This document shows positions 42,019-53,045 of a stretch of DNA of 64,000 nucleotides, piece by piece. Source of the DNA: Spinellus fusiger (taxonomy: Eukaryota; Mucoromycota; Mucoromycetes; Mucorales; Phycomycetaceae); the NCBI GenBank assembly GCA_025094145.1, contig JALLLS010000044.1, positions 1 to 64,000 on the forward strand, given 5' to 3'. Both the position numbers and the translations under genes were made by a program. How positions within the stretch are numbered: position 1 is the stretch's first letter; every line of letters begins with the position of its first letter. The notes below the pieces were generated by a model, which was not told the DNA's origin, made no database searches, and was given only the letters and a program-made list of their open reading frames with translations.

Positions 42019-44863
42019 TTATTGCTTTGGATCCATCTCTTCTGACATGAGGTTGGATTCTGCTTCAATGGCCGAGAAATAATCAGGATTCTCCTGCTTT
42101 GTCCACATCTCCTTATAGATGCTGTCTTTTTTCTGCAGCAACACCTCATGTTTTCCTGACTCCACAAGTTTGCCTTGCTTCAATACAAAGATTTGGTCTA
42201 TCATACAACACACCCAATGAACATGGAATGGATCACCCAATGGGAATAACTTACCAGCATCCGAAATGGTTCGTAATCGATGGGCAATATGCACACTTGT
42301 CATATGGGTGTCCTTCAGAATAGATCTAAAGTTAGCCAAAAGAGATTGTTCTGTATGGGTGTCAAGAGCAGATGTAGCCTCGTCAAGAAGTAACATATAG
42401 GGTCGCTTGAGAATAGTCCGTGCCAAGGAGATGCGCTGCTTCTCACCCCCTACACATCACATCAGTACACTGGAAGGGTGTCCGTTGTGTTCTACTCACC
42501 AGACAGCATAAGTCCACGCTCTCCTACATGCGTATCGTACTTATCAGGCAATCCCATAATAATATCATGAATGTGGGCTCGTTTGGCAGCATAGTAAACA
42601 TCCTCTTTACTCGATAGAATCGATCCATAGTGAATGTTATTGTAAATGGTGTTGTTGAACAGACTTGTTTCTTGAGGAACAACACCAATCGCACGACGAA
42701 GACTGTCTATTTTGATGTCCTTGATGTTCTGGCCATCAATGTAAATGTCGCCCTGTTGTGGTGAGTAGAAGCGGAATATCAGTCGAAGAAGAGTGGATTT
42801 CCTAAGTCACCAAATAAAATATATATAAAAAAATAAAAATAAAAAAGAAACTGATGAGTTGCTGTTATTTTTCTTTTCTTTGTTATTGCTTCCATAGAGA
42901 CATTACCCACACCCACTTGGACCCACAAAGGCTGCTTTACTACCCGCAGGAATATCAAAACTGACATTGTCGAGAATCAATCGATCAGGACGATAGCCAA
43001 AAACAACATTCTCAAAGCGAATGTTTCCTCCTTTAAAAACAAAGTCCTTAGCATTGGGAGCATCATCAATCACTGTCTTTTCATTGACAAGACTAAACAG
43101 GGCGTCAAGATCCACCAAGGACTGACGGAGTTCTCTGTACACAGTCCCAAGGAAGTTGAGAGGAACAGAGAGTTGGAAGACGAGTTGGTTGACCATCACG
43201 ACATCGCCTACTGTCATTGTACCTGGCAAGACATCCCTTCAGTTCTTCTGTATGCTATGCTATGCTATTCTATGCTATGCTGTGATGTACCTTTTATTAC
43301 ACCATGGGCAGATAGAAGCATAATAGCAGTGAGAGAGGTAGTGAAAATGGCACCCTGTCCTGCATTCAATAGAGAAAGACTCGAAGCAATCTCAAGAGAA
43401 GCCTTTTCATAGTCTTGCAGTGGTTTGTCATACTGCTCAATCTCAAACTTCTCATTGGTGAAGTACTGAATGCAGAGTAAGAAGACAGTCCTGATGCACT
43501 GCACTTACTTTGACAGCTTCATAGTTGATGAGGGAATCCACGGCTTTAGAAGCTGCTTCATTGTCGGCTGCATTGGCTCTCTTTCTGAATTTGGTTCTAA
43601 TGATTTTCTCTATCAGCCTTCCAACTCAATCCAATGATTGACTCCAAGACATGTAGCATTACCTCCATGCTGTGGTGGTAACAGTAAAGAGGGTATAGGT
43701 GAAGATTGTACCAAGAGTCACTAAAGCATAGGAAGATCCAAATTGATATGCCTACCCAACCCACATTAATATAGCAATCTACACCTGCTAGTCTACACCT
43801 ACTAGTCTACACCTACTAGTCTACACCTACTAATCTATACACACTAATCTACACTTACAAGAATACCACTGACAATACCAATCTCTAATGCAGTGGGCAG
43901 AATGTGGAATACAATGGAGCTGACAATAAAACTAATGCCTCTACACAATACAAATATCCCCAGCTCAGTCTCTCTCTTTCTCTTTTATGGATCAAATCCC
44001 TACAATAGAACAGACTTACTTTGTGCCTCTGTCCATTGCTCGGTTCAGTCCACCTGTCTGTCGAGAGAGATGGAATCCAAGATCAAGACGGTGGAGATGA
44101 GTAAACACATTCAGTGCCACACGACGTATTGCCTTTTGAGCTACCACTGCAAACACAGCATTCCGAAGTTCCTGAAAGGCACTCGCTCCTAGACGAGCCA
44201 AGCCATCTGATTGAATGAATCAGTCTTCCTCTTCTAATATCCACTTACAGCCAATAACAGCAGCACCACAGACTGTCCACAAAGTAGTGTTTGCGTCCAT
44301 TGTAATATTAAGAGAATCAATCACTTCTTTAAAGTAGAAAGGCACTTGAATGTTTAATAGCTAGTAAGAAATAGACCCTCTTATGAGTTCTCCTTTCTTT
44401 CTTTTTCTTTCTTTTGTGTATCTATAGACGCTACCTTTCCTCCTACTAATAAAGAGAGAGCAATCACTACACGGGATTTAATCCCAACTTCATTCTTGGG
44501 CCATATGTACTTCATTAACTGTTGAATAATAGCCCAATCATTGGACTTTTTTTCATGGGGAGGTGTTTTTGGTGTCTGTTGTGCTTTCAGTGTCTGTTGT
44601 GCTTTCAGTGTCTGTTGTACTTTCAGTGTCTGGACCACAGCTGCTCTAGGGTTGCTTTTCTGTGGTGCCTTGCTAACAAGAGTTCGATACACAAGTCTAT
44701 TCTGTGCTGTGATCGATGAGTGCAGGATGGGTCGGGTCAATAAAACAGGAAAAGACAAGGTAGACAAGGGTCGAGTGGGTTGGACCACAGACAATGGCAA
44801 AGACGACAGAGGAAAAGAAGACACTCTTGTCCTAGGACAAAGAAGTGTCAATCTCTTCAACAT
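42019..44863 (-). CDS. ATM1: Mitochondrial ABC half-transporter ATM1
   Basis: Eleven exons (44,435-44,863; 44,249-44,360; 44,020-44,206; 43,859-43,940; 43,663-43,751; 43,509-43,596; 43,291-43,465; 42,907-43,222; 42,500-42,801; 42,255-42,449; 42,019-42,197) give 717 aa. It exports a glutathione/sulfur compound from the matrix for cytosolic Fe-S assembly and sits in the inner mitochondrial membrane. A Ser/Arg-rich presequence (1-60) is followed by a [12 protein letters not shown] repeat, then six helices with the ATM1 landmarks [47 protein letters not shown] and [12 protein letters not shown]. The ATPase domain has Walker A GPSGCGKST, Q-loop [10 protein letters not shown], signature LSGGEKQR, Walker [12 protein letters not shown] and H-loop VHIAHRL. 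All phases agree. Intron 4 has a 14-bp repeat and intron 7 a TATGC repeat. Confidence 0.96.
43784..43856. repeat. Tandem repeat in ATM1 intron 4
   Basis: Unit of about 14 bp (TCTACACCTACTAG), about five copies with decay at the right end; confined to the intron 43,752-43,858. Confidence 0.85.
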
Positions 44864-45685
44864 GACAAGTGGTGAGGTTGCTGCCTGACTAAGAAACAGA
44901 ATAAATAGTTGGCGGTTGATCAATTTATTATGGAAAAATAGCTATAGATATGCAAATCCATACTCAATAATGACCTATTTTATAGCAATATTTGATGGAT
45001 TGACTATAAAAGACGTCATTGTTATTTATTTTGAAAACACGCAGCTATTTCTTGTAAATCCTTGACGAGATGTATTGATAATAGCTACTTTATTCAACCT
45101 AATTATAATCTTAAGACAATTAAGTATCCATCCAGAAAACAAAACAAACTATACAACTATCTACTGCATCTAAAGCATAGATAGGACAAATGATAGACCA
45201 CCGGGATGAATGAATAGACTAAATGTACTATAGTGTTCAAAAAATCAGAAACAGAAGATGTGTTTGTAATATAAGAAATACATTTTGCAAAGTCATTTTG
45301 TATCTAATAGATTGATGGCTTATATACATTTTCTATCTGCTACATTCGTCTATATAAAATTACAAAAGCAATCTCTTCCAATAACATAGGAAGGATTTCT
45401 AGCATATATTAATATGCCAGGGATCAAATACTTTCATGTTTGTAATAATAGAATATTGAATATTTCTCCAAGAACAATCCAGCTGAAAAACTACCCTTTT
45501 CTCTATCCACCTCCACCCACTTCTTTATAGGACCTAATCCATGACAGCCCCAGTACTGATATTCAATGGAGTGTTGTATTCTATCCAAAGGTGTCTATCC
45601 ATCTCTCCTCCCAAAAGACACACTGTATAAATACACACCGACTTTATTCTAAAAGAAGAATGTATGTATTCTAACTTTACTTCTT
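44864..45685. other. ATM1 promoter / sulfite oxidase 3' region
   Basis: Contains GATATGCAAATCCAT at 44,947-44,961, 85 bp upstream of the ATM1 start; a near-identical block lies upstream of the WC-1-like gene (60,327-60,341). The remainder is AT-rich with no gene seen. Confidence 0.4.
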
Positions 45686-47636
45686 TTACAATAACAAATC
45701 CAGCCGTTTGTCTGCAGTACGCCATGAATTGTTCATGACGCCTCTGTAATTCCATATAGGATGTTCTTGCTGAATATTCCCAGAAGAATCCACTACATTC
45801 TGATAAGCACATCTGCTGTGGATCCACAAGGGAGGGGGACTTACCTGCCCGACATACAATACGCACTCCCATATGAGTGTCTATTCTTGCTGTCCACATG
45901 CACCATCCCCAGACATGCGTTGATTTTCCCTCTGCTGAGGGTTGATAAAGACTTGCTTCTACCCATGTCTTGCCATCATCACCAGAAACATCTAAGGCAT
46001 CTGTTGAGTGGCTGTCCTCCTTTTCTTTCTATAGCTCAAGTCATCATAGCAGTGTTCTTACCTACACGCTGTATACTTCTTCCACCCCCTAGAAGAAGAA
46101 AAGGTGAGTTATCTTATCATTGCCATTGTTGGTTGGAGTTTACCTGACAGAGCATACCCCTGGACTGCTACTCCCTTCTTTGGACCGAGGTGCAAACCAT
46201 CTGGCGGAGAGCATACATAGGACTGTACATTGTACTCTCCAATCGATGGCATCTTTTGCCAATAGATATCTGCCTGTTCTTCTTTCTCTACCTTTATTGA
46301 CATGACCGTCGCATGAGAATAAGAATGATGTGATGTGATGTGATGTAGTGTATTGTAGTGTATTGGATCGGATTGGATACTTACATGCTGGGGTAATATC
46401 TTATAATCTCTACGTTGGAAGAATGAATTGGATTCAAAATCCTGGATAGTGATGGATTTCAAATATTTAACAGAACGAGCACCAATGTAACCAGGTACAA
46501 TCACACGCAGAGGATATCCATGATCTCGTGTGAGGGGTTCTCCGTTCATCTATTCCATTCAGTTTGTCCGTCCTTCTATTGTTGATTTACCTCATAGGCC
46601 AATAATACATCCCCAAAAGGATCCCTAAAAAAGGAAAATAATAAAGACAGTAAATACAAGAGCACTCATCAAATCACCAGCGAATTCACTTACAGTGCTT
46701 TTGTGAGTGGAATAGAAGATCCATAACATTCGCCCTCTTCACACTAATCCCCAGCACAGTTACTACCTCCATGTCTTCCCAGCACTTATATTACTCTTGC
46801 TGAGTTTACCTGTTCTATTGACTTGAATGAAACATGGAGTTTGCCAAGGTGAGGGATGTCTGTTGTGACACCTGCACTCTCTAATATCTCTCTCAGCCTA
46901 CATCCACCATACACTGCATTTCCTACAGCACATGGACCCCAAATCACCTACACCAGGCTAGTCTCAGTCTCTTGGTAAAGAAAAAAGATAGAAGAAAAAA
47001 GAGATAGAAAAAAGAGACAGAAAAAAGAGAAAAAAAGAAAAAAAAAGAGAGAAAACTTACACCTTTAGTATGCTTTACTCTATGCAACCCATCCCGTCGA
47101 TTTCCCTAAATAAACATAAACATAAACAAAGGATACATCCGCATATTTTCCCAGGCCAAGTCACACACACACACAACAAAAGTGTCTTTTTTTTCTTTTT
47201 CTATCTCTTACTGCACACTTATGGACAGATCATTTCCCAAAATAGAAATATAAGAAGAAAGAAGAATGGATAAGCGGTCGTTTCATTTTTACATGTTTCT
47301 ATAGGCGTACTCCATTTGAAAGCAATGGATATTTACCTGCATGGCCATCATCACCTCTCTTTTCTTGTAGTTGGTCTTGATCTCCTTTACACTCCAAGAC
47401 ATTGTTTCGTTATGAACACCTATACCATGAAGACTAAATGTGTGATCTTCGTGCAAGTCAGGAATAGGACCATGGGATCGACAAAAGAAGTGAGGGACGG
47501 GTGTGATATAATGTTTGACGAGATCCAGTGGTGTGGGCTCAGCATTAAAAGGAGCATCTTTCCTCACTAGAAGAGTCCTGAGGTCGTGGCGTTCGGGTTC
47601 GTTGGTATATTCAAGTGGCGTCTTTGTAGTGGACAT
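45686..47636 (-). CDS. Sulfite oxidase (molybdenum cofactor domain, no heme domain)
   Basis: Eleven exons (47,337-47,636; 47,212-47,217; 47,061-47,105; 46,810-46,947; 46,694-46,743; 46,591-46,624; 46,385-46,549; 46,144-46,291; 46,062-46,088; 45,845-45,991; 45,686-45,792) give 388 aa, the size of the plant-type enzyme lacking cytochrome b5. It oxidises sulfite to sulfate. Seen: [28 protein letters not shown], the Mo-binding segment [59 protein letters not shown] and [14 protein letters not shown] near the dimerisation domain, ending RGVMNNSWR. The Mo-ligand Cys101 and Ala102 are encoded by a 6-nt micro-exon (47,212-47,217, flanked by AG and GT). No mitochondrial presequence is evident, and the C-terminus (LDLLL) is not a clear peroxisomal signal. 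Confidence 0.92.
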
Positions 47637-50600
47637 GGGAAGAAAGAGAGTTTGAAATAAGAAAGACAAGGTATGCAGTCGTAGTGTAGTGTAGTGTAGT
47701 GTAGTGTAGTGTAGTGTAGTATAGAAGAAGAGGAAGAAGAGGAAGAGGAAGGGTGCAAATCAACAGCAAGTATATTTATATGTGCATAGAGGCAGAGATA
47801 AAATAGGATGTAGGTATAAATATGGATCTTTCTGGACAATTATTTTCTGTAAAGGGAAATCAAAAGAGCAACAGCTCCATGGATACGCAACAGAAGTATT
47901 GCACCTGTCACTCGAGTCAATTTCTTTTCTTTTTCCTCCAACACCTTGGCTGTTCATTCTACTGATCTATCCACACTACAGTGGCAGAAGAATGGCTTTA
48001 CAAACAGACACTATAAAAGGTCAATTTACATGCACCTCATGATCATCAGGAGGTGCCTCAACTGTCAAATGAGATATACAAGTGACCCTTCAATCTGGCA
48101 ATTTTAAAGTGGATTTTCGAAATCAACCATGGAAGGGGTTGAAATAAGAAGAGAAAAGGGATCTGTGGGTGTGGACTGTTATTTTTAAGACTCCAGGCCA
48201 AGATACTAAGAGACAGCAACAGAGACAGCAACAGAAACAGGGGAAATTCAGGGGAAAATAGGTGGATTCTGCCCTTTTCTACATCTCTCTCTCTCATTGT
48301 TTGTTACCAATAGGACAGTAGCACTGCGTTTCTACAGTCACAGTGGTCGCTAGAATAGTAATTCTACTTTTTACTCTAGTCACGTTGTGCTATAGCTACA
48401 GAAAATAGAGTTAGTTTTGAAATAATAACACTAGTCATTAAGTAATAATAAAGAGAAAAGAGAAAATGATCCTAATGACATCTATAGGAGCATAACAAGG
48501 TGTTTGTAGTTTGTTACTGTTGCTGTCTATCTCTGTATGTATTGGTACTACAGTAAGCAAAGATCTATAACATGCAGTGTATTCATGTTCACTAGAAAAG
48601 AGTTGATCCTGTACTGTCATGAAGTGTATTCATGCACAAGAAATAAAGATAATAAAGATAATAGATAAGCCTACTTATTACTCTAGTATAGATTTATGCT
48701 GTCACTCTCCACTGTAGATTATAATGGCAAATCAATCTCTTCATGGATATACGACTTGAAGAGTGATAACCCCCCCATGGTCATGAATCCTTATGTAGAC
48801 AGACAGACAGACAGACAGATAAATAAATAAATAAATTGATGTATATGTTTATATGAGTATAGAATATGTACACAACTCTATTTTATTCTCAACTGCACAT
48901 TTGAATGTAAAGAGACAATAGCAAATACTTATATATTTTGGATACTGTTTTATCCAAACTAAAGAATAAAGACTGTAAAATGACAGGACTTTATCCAAGA
49001 ATAAATTGCTTTTATTTGGTGGAATAGACAACTCTATATACTAATCAATTACCATGGTTACACTTATATGCTTGTAGTTAAGTCTACACACATGACCCTA
49101 ATTACTTATCAGTGTTAATGCAATTGATTGGTGCTACTTATATTAGACATGTCTCTGTATTGACCCTGGATACAACAGATACAACACAATGACTAGTGTT
49201 TGAATAATAAAATACTCTTTAGTAACTACCTTGGAATCAATAGAAACTACTTTACAAATAAATAACCAATAAATAACCAATAATAAACAAATAAACAATA
49301 GGAGAGAGTTTATTTTCAATCTATTGATTCACCTTAAAAGGGAGAACACTTTATTATTATTATTATTATTATTATTACTCTTATTATTATTACTCTTATT
49401 ATTATTACTCTTATTATTATTACTCTTATTATTACTCTTATTATTATTATTTATATTTATCATCTCTTATTATAATAAAAGTCTTTGTATTGAAATAAAA
49501 TGTCCTGTAAACCTCCTCACCTCCTATATTTCTTCCCTAGTTTAATATGCATTTTGCTATCGTCGTAGGTTGGGTCATTCTGCAGGATTGGAGTTCCTTT
49601 GTAGAAATACTGTGGACAAGGATCTTCTAGTGTAATTCCACAAGTCAAACACAATGAATACCACGGGAATAAGTCTTTACATGTATAGTTTACTAGAAAG
49701 TATAACAATAGGTCTTTTTCTTTTCTATTGATTACCCATTCCTACAGCCCTCAAAAGCATAAAGGCAAAGAGCCGAACATATCTACATAGGCACGAGAGT
49801 TTATGGTTAACAGAAAATAATAGTAGAATGCAATACATTTGACTTGTTCTCTTTATACTTGTATCTTTATACCTAGTTTGCATAAGATTTGGTTAAGAAA
49901 TAAGGGTGATGGACTGTTGTTCTACTCCACACACACACACACACACCCTGAACAAACAGCCTTTACATAAAGAATAGTACAACTTGCCATGGAAGAGCAT
50001 TTTCGTATTCAATGTAGTTTATTATAGTCAATACAATAATGCCACTTGGAGGTCGAAATGTGTTGCTAGGAGCAGAAGAAGTGTCCTCTCACAAATGTCC
50101 CATCTACACTCATGTGTGCACTCTTGAAAGCGGGAAAACAATCTATTCTACTCTGGCTGAAATAACAATAGAATGATCCTCCCGTGTCTTATTTAAATAC
50201 ACATGCTTGTAAAGTGAATTATTTTATTTGTGCTCCTTTAAAAGTGACACAAATACCCTTTCATGCACTTACTGGCTTTCTTCTTCTTTTACTGTCGATG
50301 GATCCACGCATTTTCCTATCCATGGAAGAGCTTTGTCTGTTCAATGGCATCTCACCCTGCAGTCTAAATAGATCTCACTCTCCACCAAGGAAGAATAGAA
50401 AGAATAGAAAGAAAAAGGGCAGACAAGAAAGAAGAAGAAAAGCAAAGAGACTGTATTTATTAAATGAAAGATAAAAATAACTTTTTCTTTTGTTAATATA
50501 AAAAGAGTTAACATGGAGAATATTAGTGTGAAAAGATAAAGTAAAGAAATAGAGGATTAATGAAAACACTGTTAATAAAGAAGAGGGTGCTAATAAGAGA

Positions 50601-50660
50601 ACGAAGAGAAGAACAAGAAAGAGGGGAGGATTACAAGAATGTCAAGGTTTTCTATAGTTT
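47637..50660. other. 3-kb region without a recognised gene
   Basis: Starts with the sulfite oxidase promoter, which includes a GTAGT pentamer array (47,679-47,719). At 48,802-48,834 are (ACAG)n and (ATAA)n tracts and at 49,349-49,452 a TTA-rich compound array. A 63-codon minus-strand frame at 49,517-49,708 has several cysteines and a Pro-rich end (PCPQYFYKGTPILQ), but no splice partners or family resemblance were found. The frame at 50,184-50,474 ends in low-complexity Lys/Arg and is not convincing. Confidence 0.4.
49349..49452. repeat. Compound TTA / TTACTC microsatellite
   Basis: Runs of TTA interrupted regularly by TTACTC, giving a higher-order unit of about 15 bp (TTATTATTATTACTC). It creates a spurious poly-leucine frame. 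Confidence 0.95.
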
Positions 50661-52518
50661 TTATTCAAGTGACCATCGTTCAGTGTTAGGTTTTTCTTGT
50701 CCAATAGGTGTCATGGAAAGGGAGGTGGAGGCAGCTGTGGCATGAGAAACTAATAGACAAAAGAGTGTGAGTGTGTTGTTTTGTGAGGAGAACAGGTAGA
50801 GGACAAGTCAGTCAATACCAAGGAAACTTACTGTGATTTCTTAGACCAAGTCCAAAGTTTCGAAGACAGACAATGGCCACTGGGACAGAAGCCTGAATTA
50901 CGAATAGAATAGAATAGAATAGGGTTAGACTAAAGCGCAATGGATCAATGGCAGCGCAGAGTATTACCAAAATAAGGACCATGTCGACGCATACTAAAGT
51001 TAGAAAACAAACCATGATCAATAAACAACAACAACAACAACAAAAGAGAAATCAACTTCTACTTACAGAAAAAGGAAAGAAACGCCCTTGAGCCTACAAA
51101 CCGATCAGGATTCTCGGATATTTGAACAAGCATGTAGATAAAATAGGCCATGCTTGCACATGAAAGAGCAATAAAGATGTACATATGCGGTTTACGCTCA
51201 CGTCGTAGCTATTAGAAATAAGGTGGCCCGGATGTTACTTTTTGCTTGTTCTACAGTGTTTTTGTTCTTTCAAATGGCAACTTACACCCCAATAGGCTAA
51301 TATCAGCATGGCAACAGAGACAAGACAGCTGAGAACAATGTGCTCGATCAATTCCCTCACAATGTTATTCTTTGCATCATCCGTGGTTGCCTCTGCCCAC
51401 CAAGCAACAATCAGCAGAGCAAGGTATTGAACAGAAAAACCCAAGAAGAAGAAAAAGTCGAATTTGAGCAACATCATGAAGATCTGGTACATCTTGTAAC
51501 GATCTTTGGGTGGAGTGTCATTTTACCCAGCAAAAAGAGTCAATGAAGAGTCGATAAGAGAAAGTAAAATAAATAAAAAATAATAAAAATAAAAAATACA
51601 TCTTCATTAGCCCTTGTTTCTATTTTTCTATCATAATAGCAATAAAAGCCTCTTTCTTTTCTTTACCTCTCATGGTCAAATCAGCACCAATCTTCTTGTA
51701 AATATGCCAGCCAAACTCAAGGTACAACTTGTAGGCCAAAAAGACAAACATAATTGTGCTGACGATCATTATACATATCTGTGTGATTTCAGCCCAGCCA
51801 GAAGCATGGTACGATGACCCCAGAAAAGCAAGGGCGAGTTTAACGCTAGGATCTTCTGTATTGGTGAACAATGTCAGTGATTGATGGTACTGTATAATAG
51901 AATAGGCACTCATGCCAAGTTCGAATGCGACCAGCGCAATCAACTGGATAGTATTCTTTTGGTATATCTGCAGTAAAGAATGAGATGTCTACTCTACTCT
52001 ACTCTCTCTACTTACAGCATCTACAACAAGGATGACAGTGAATAGCTGGGCAATAATAAACAGGACAAAGTAGACCAACAAGGATCTTGCATTGGCATAG
52101 GCTATCACAAGGCTCTGTCCAAATGCCTTTTGATTCAATCGCTCTTGGTCGATGATACTGATTTCATTGGCGACATAGGAGAAGATGACAGATTCAAAGA
52201 TAATGGCCAGTAGTGCTTGAACAATAATGCATAAGAAGATGGCTCGTGTCCATCGTGATTCGCCAAACTTTATATAAAACAAAAACAAAAATATTCATCC
52301 ATATCCATTGTGAAATAAGAAGAGAAAATCAGTAAAGATCAACAAAGATCCATCATGAAAAAAAAAAGAGTAAAAAAAGAAAAGAAACAAATAAACAGCC
52401 GTTTCTATGGGAACGAGAGATGTTATGGGTTGCCATCGCAATGGTGTTACTTGCTTCTTTTCTCTTTTTAATCTTATCGTTACCATGCAACACTTACGAC
52501 TCTTGATATAATCCACAT
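50661..52518 (-). CDS. Eight-helix membrane protein, conserved fungal type (possibly UPF0658 Golgi family)
   Basis: Seven exons (52,498-52,518; 52,016-52,267; 51,667-51,967; 51,286-51,503; 51,067-51,208; 50,832-50,993; 50,661-50,749) give 394 aa with no frame conflict. Eight hydrophobic segments are visible, for example [74 protein letters not shown] and [19 protein letters not shown] conserved-looking cytosolic loop [16 protein letters not shown], then YKMYQIF, sits between helices 4 and 5. The C-terminal 30 residues are Ser/Thr-rich and hydrophilic. The arrangement recalls the S. pombe UPF0658 Golgi membrane proteins; that assignment is from memory and tentative. No transport or receptor motif was recognised. 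The first coding exon is 21 nt. Confidence 0.78.
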
Positions 52519-53045
52519 GCTATTGAATAAAGGTGGCTAGGATGAATTGAACTGAATTGAACTGAATTGAACTGAATTGAACTGAATTGAACTGAATTGA
52601 GCAGAGGCGGAGGTTACTTGAGTTGAATTGCTGTCAAAAATAGATTGGTATGGGTGGATGGGTGCGCTAATTAAGTATCTCAAGGTGTTTTAGAGTATCT
52701 CAAGGTACTTCTGGCAATGGGTTGGTGGTGAGTGGGTGAGGAATCCAATAGGACACTGCTAGTGGAGGACCGGGAAATTCAACGACACTACAGACACTAT
52801 ATGGCTGACTGACTGGTTGACTGACTGACTGACTGACCAAGGAAGAAGAGAAGAAAGAAAGAGAGAAAAACAAGATATTAAAAGAGAGAAAAGGGAGAAT
52901 GAAAGAAGAGGAAAAATTCAAATGTTAATAGAAGAGAAAGAGACAAAAGGGAGAAAGCATGTCGAAAGAGGGGGGAAGAACAATTCTCAATTATAGTAAA
53001 CGCCGCGGTTACTATTGAGCAACGCTAGTTTGATTTTATTAAAAC
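52519..53045. other. Spacer between membrane protein and HP1-like gene
   Basis: Promoter of the membrane-protein gene and 3' region of the HP1-like gene. It contains the 10-bp repeat at 52,542-52,602, a second short TGACTGAC array (52,805-52,838) and purine-rich tracts. No coding sequence supported. Confidence 0.45.
52542..52602. repeat. 10-bp tandem repeat, about six copies
   Basis: Unit ACTGAATTGA, near-perfect, directly upstream (24-84 bp) of the start codon of the membrane-protein gene on the minus strand, so it sits in its promoter or leader. Confidence 0.92.

Noticed and set aside
49324..49545. Poly-leucine frame
   Set aside because: Pure artefact of the TTA/TTACTC microsatellite.
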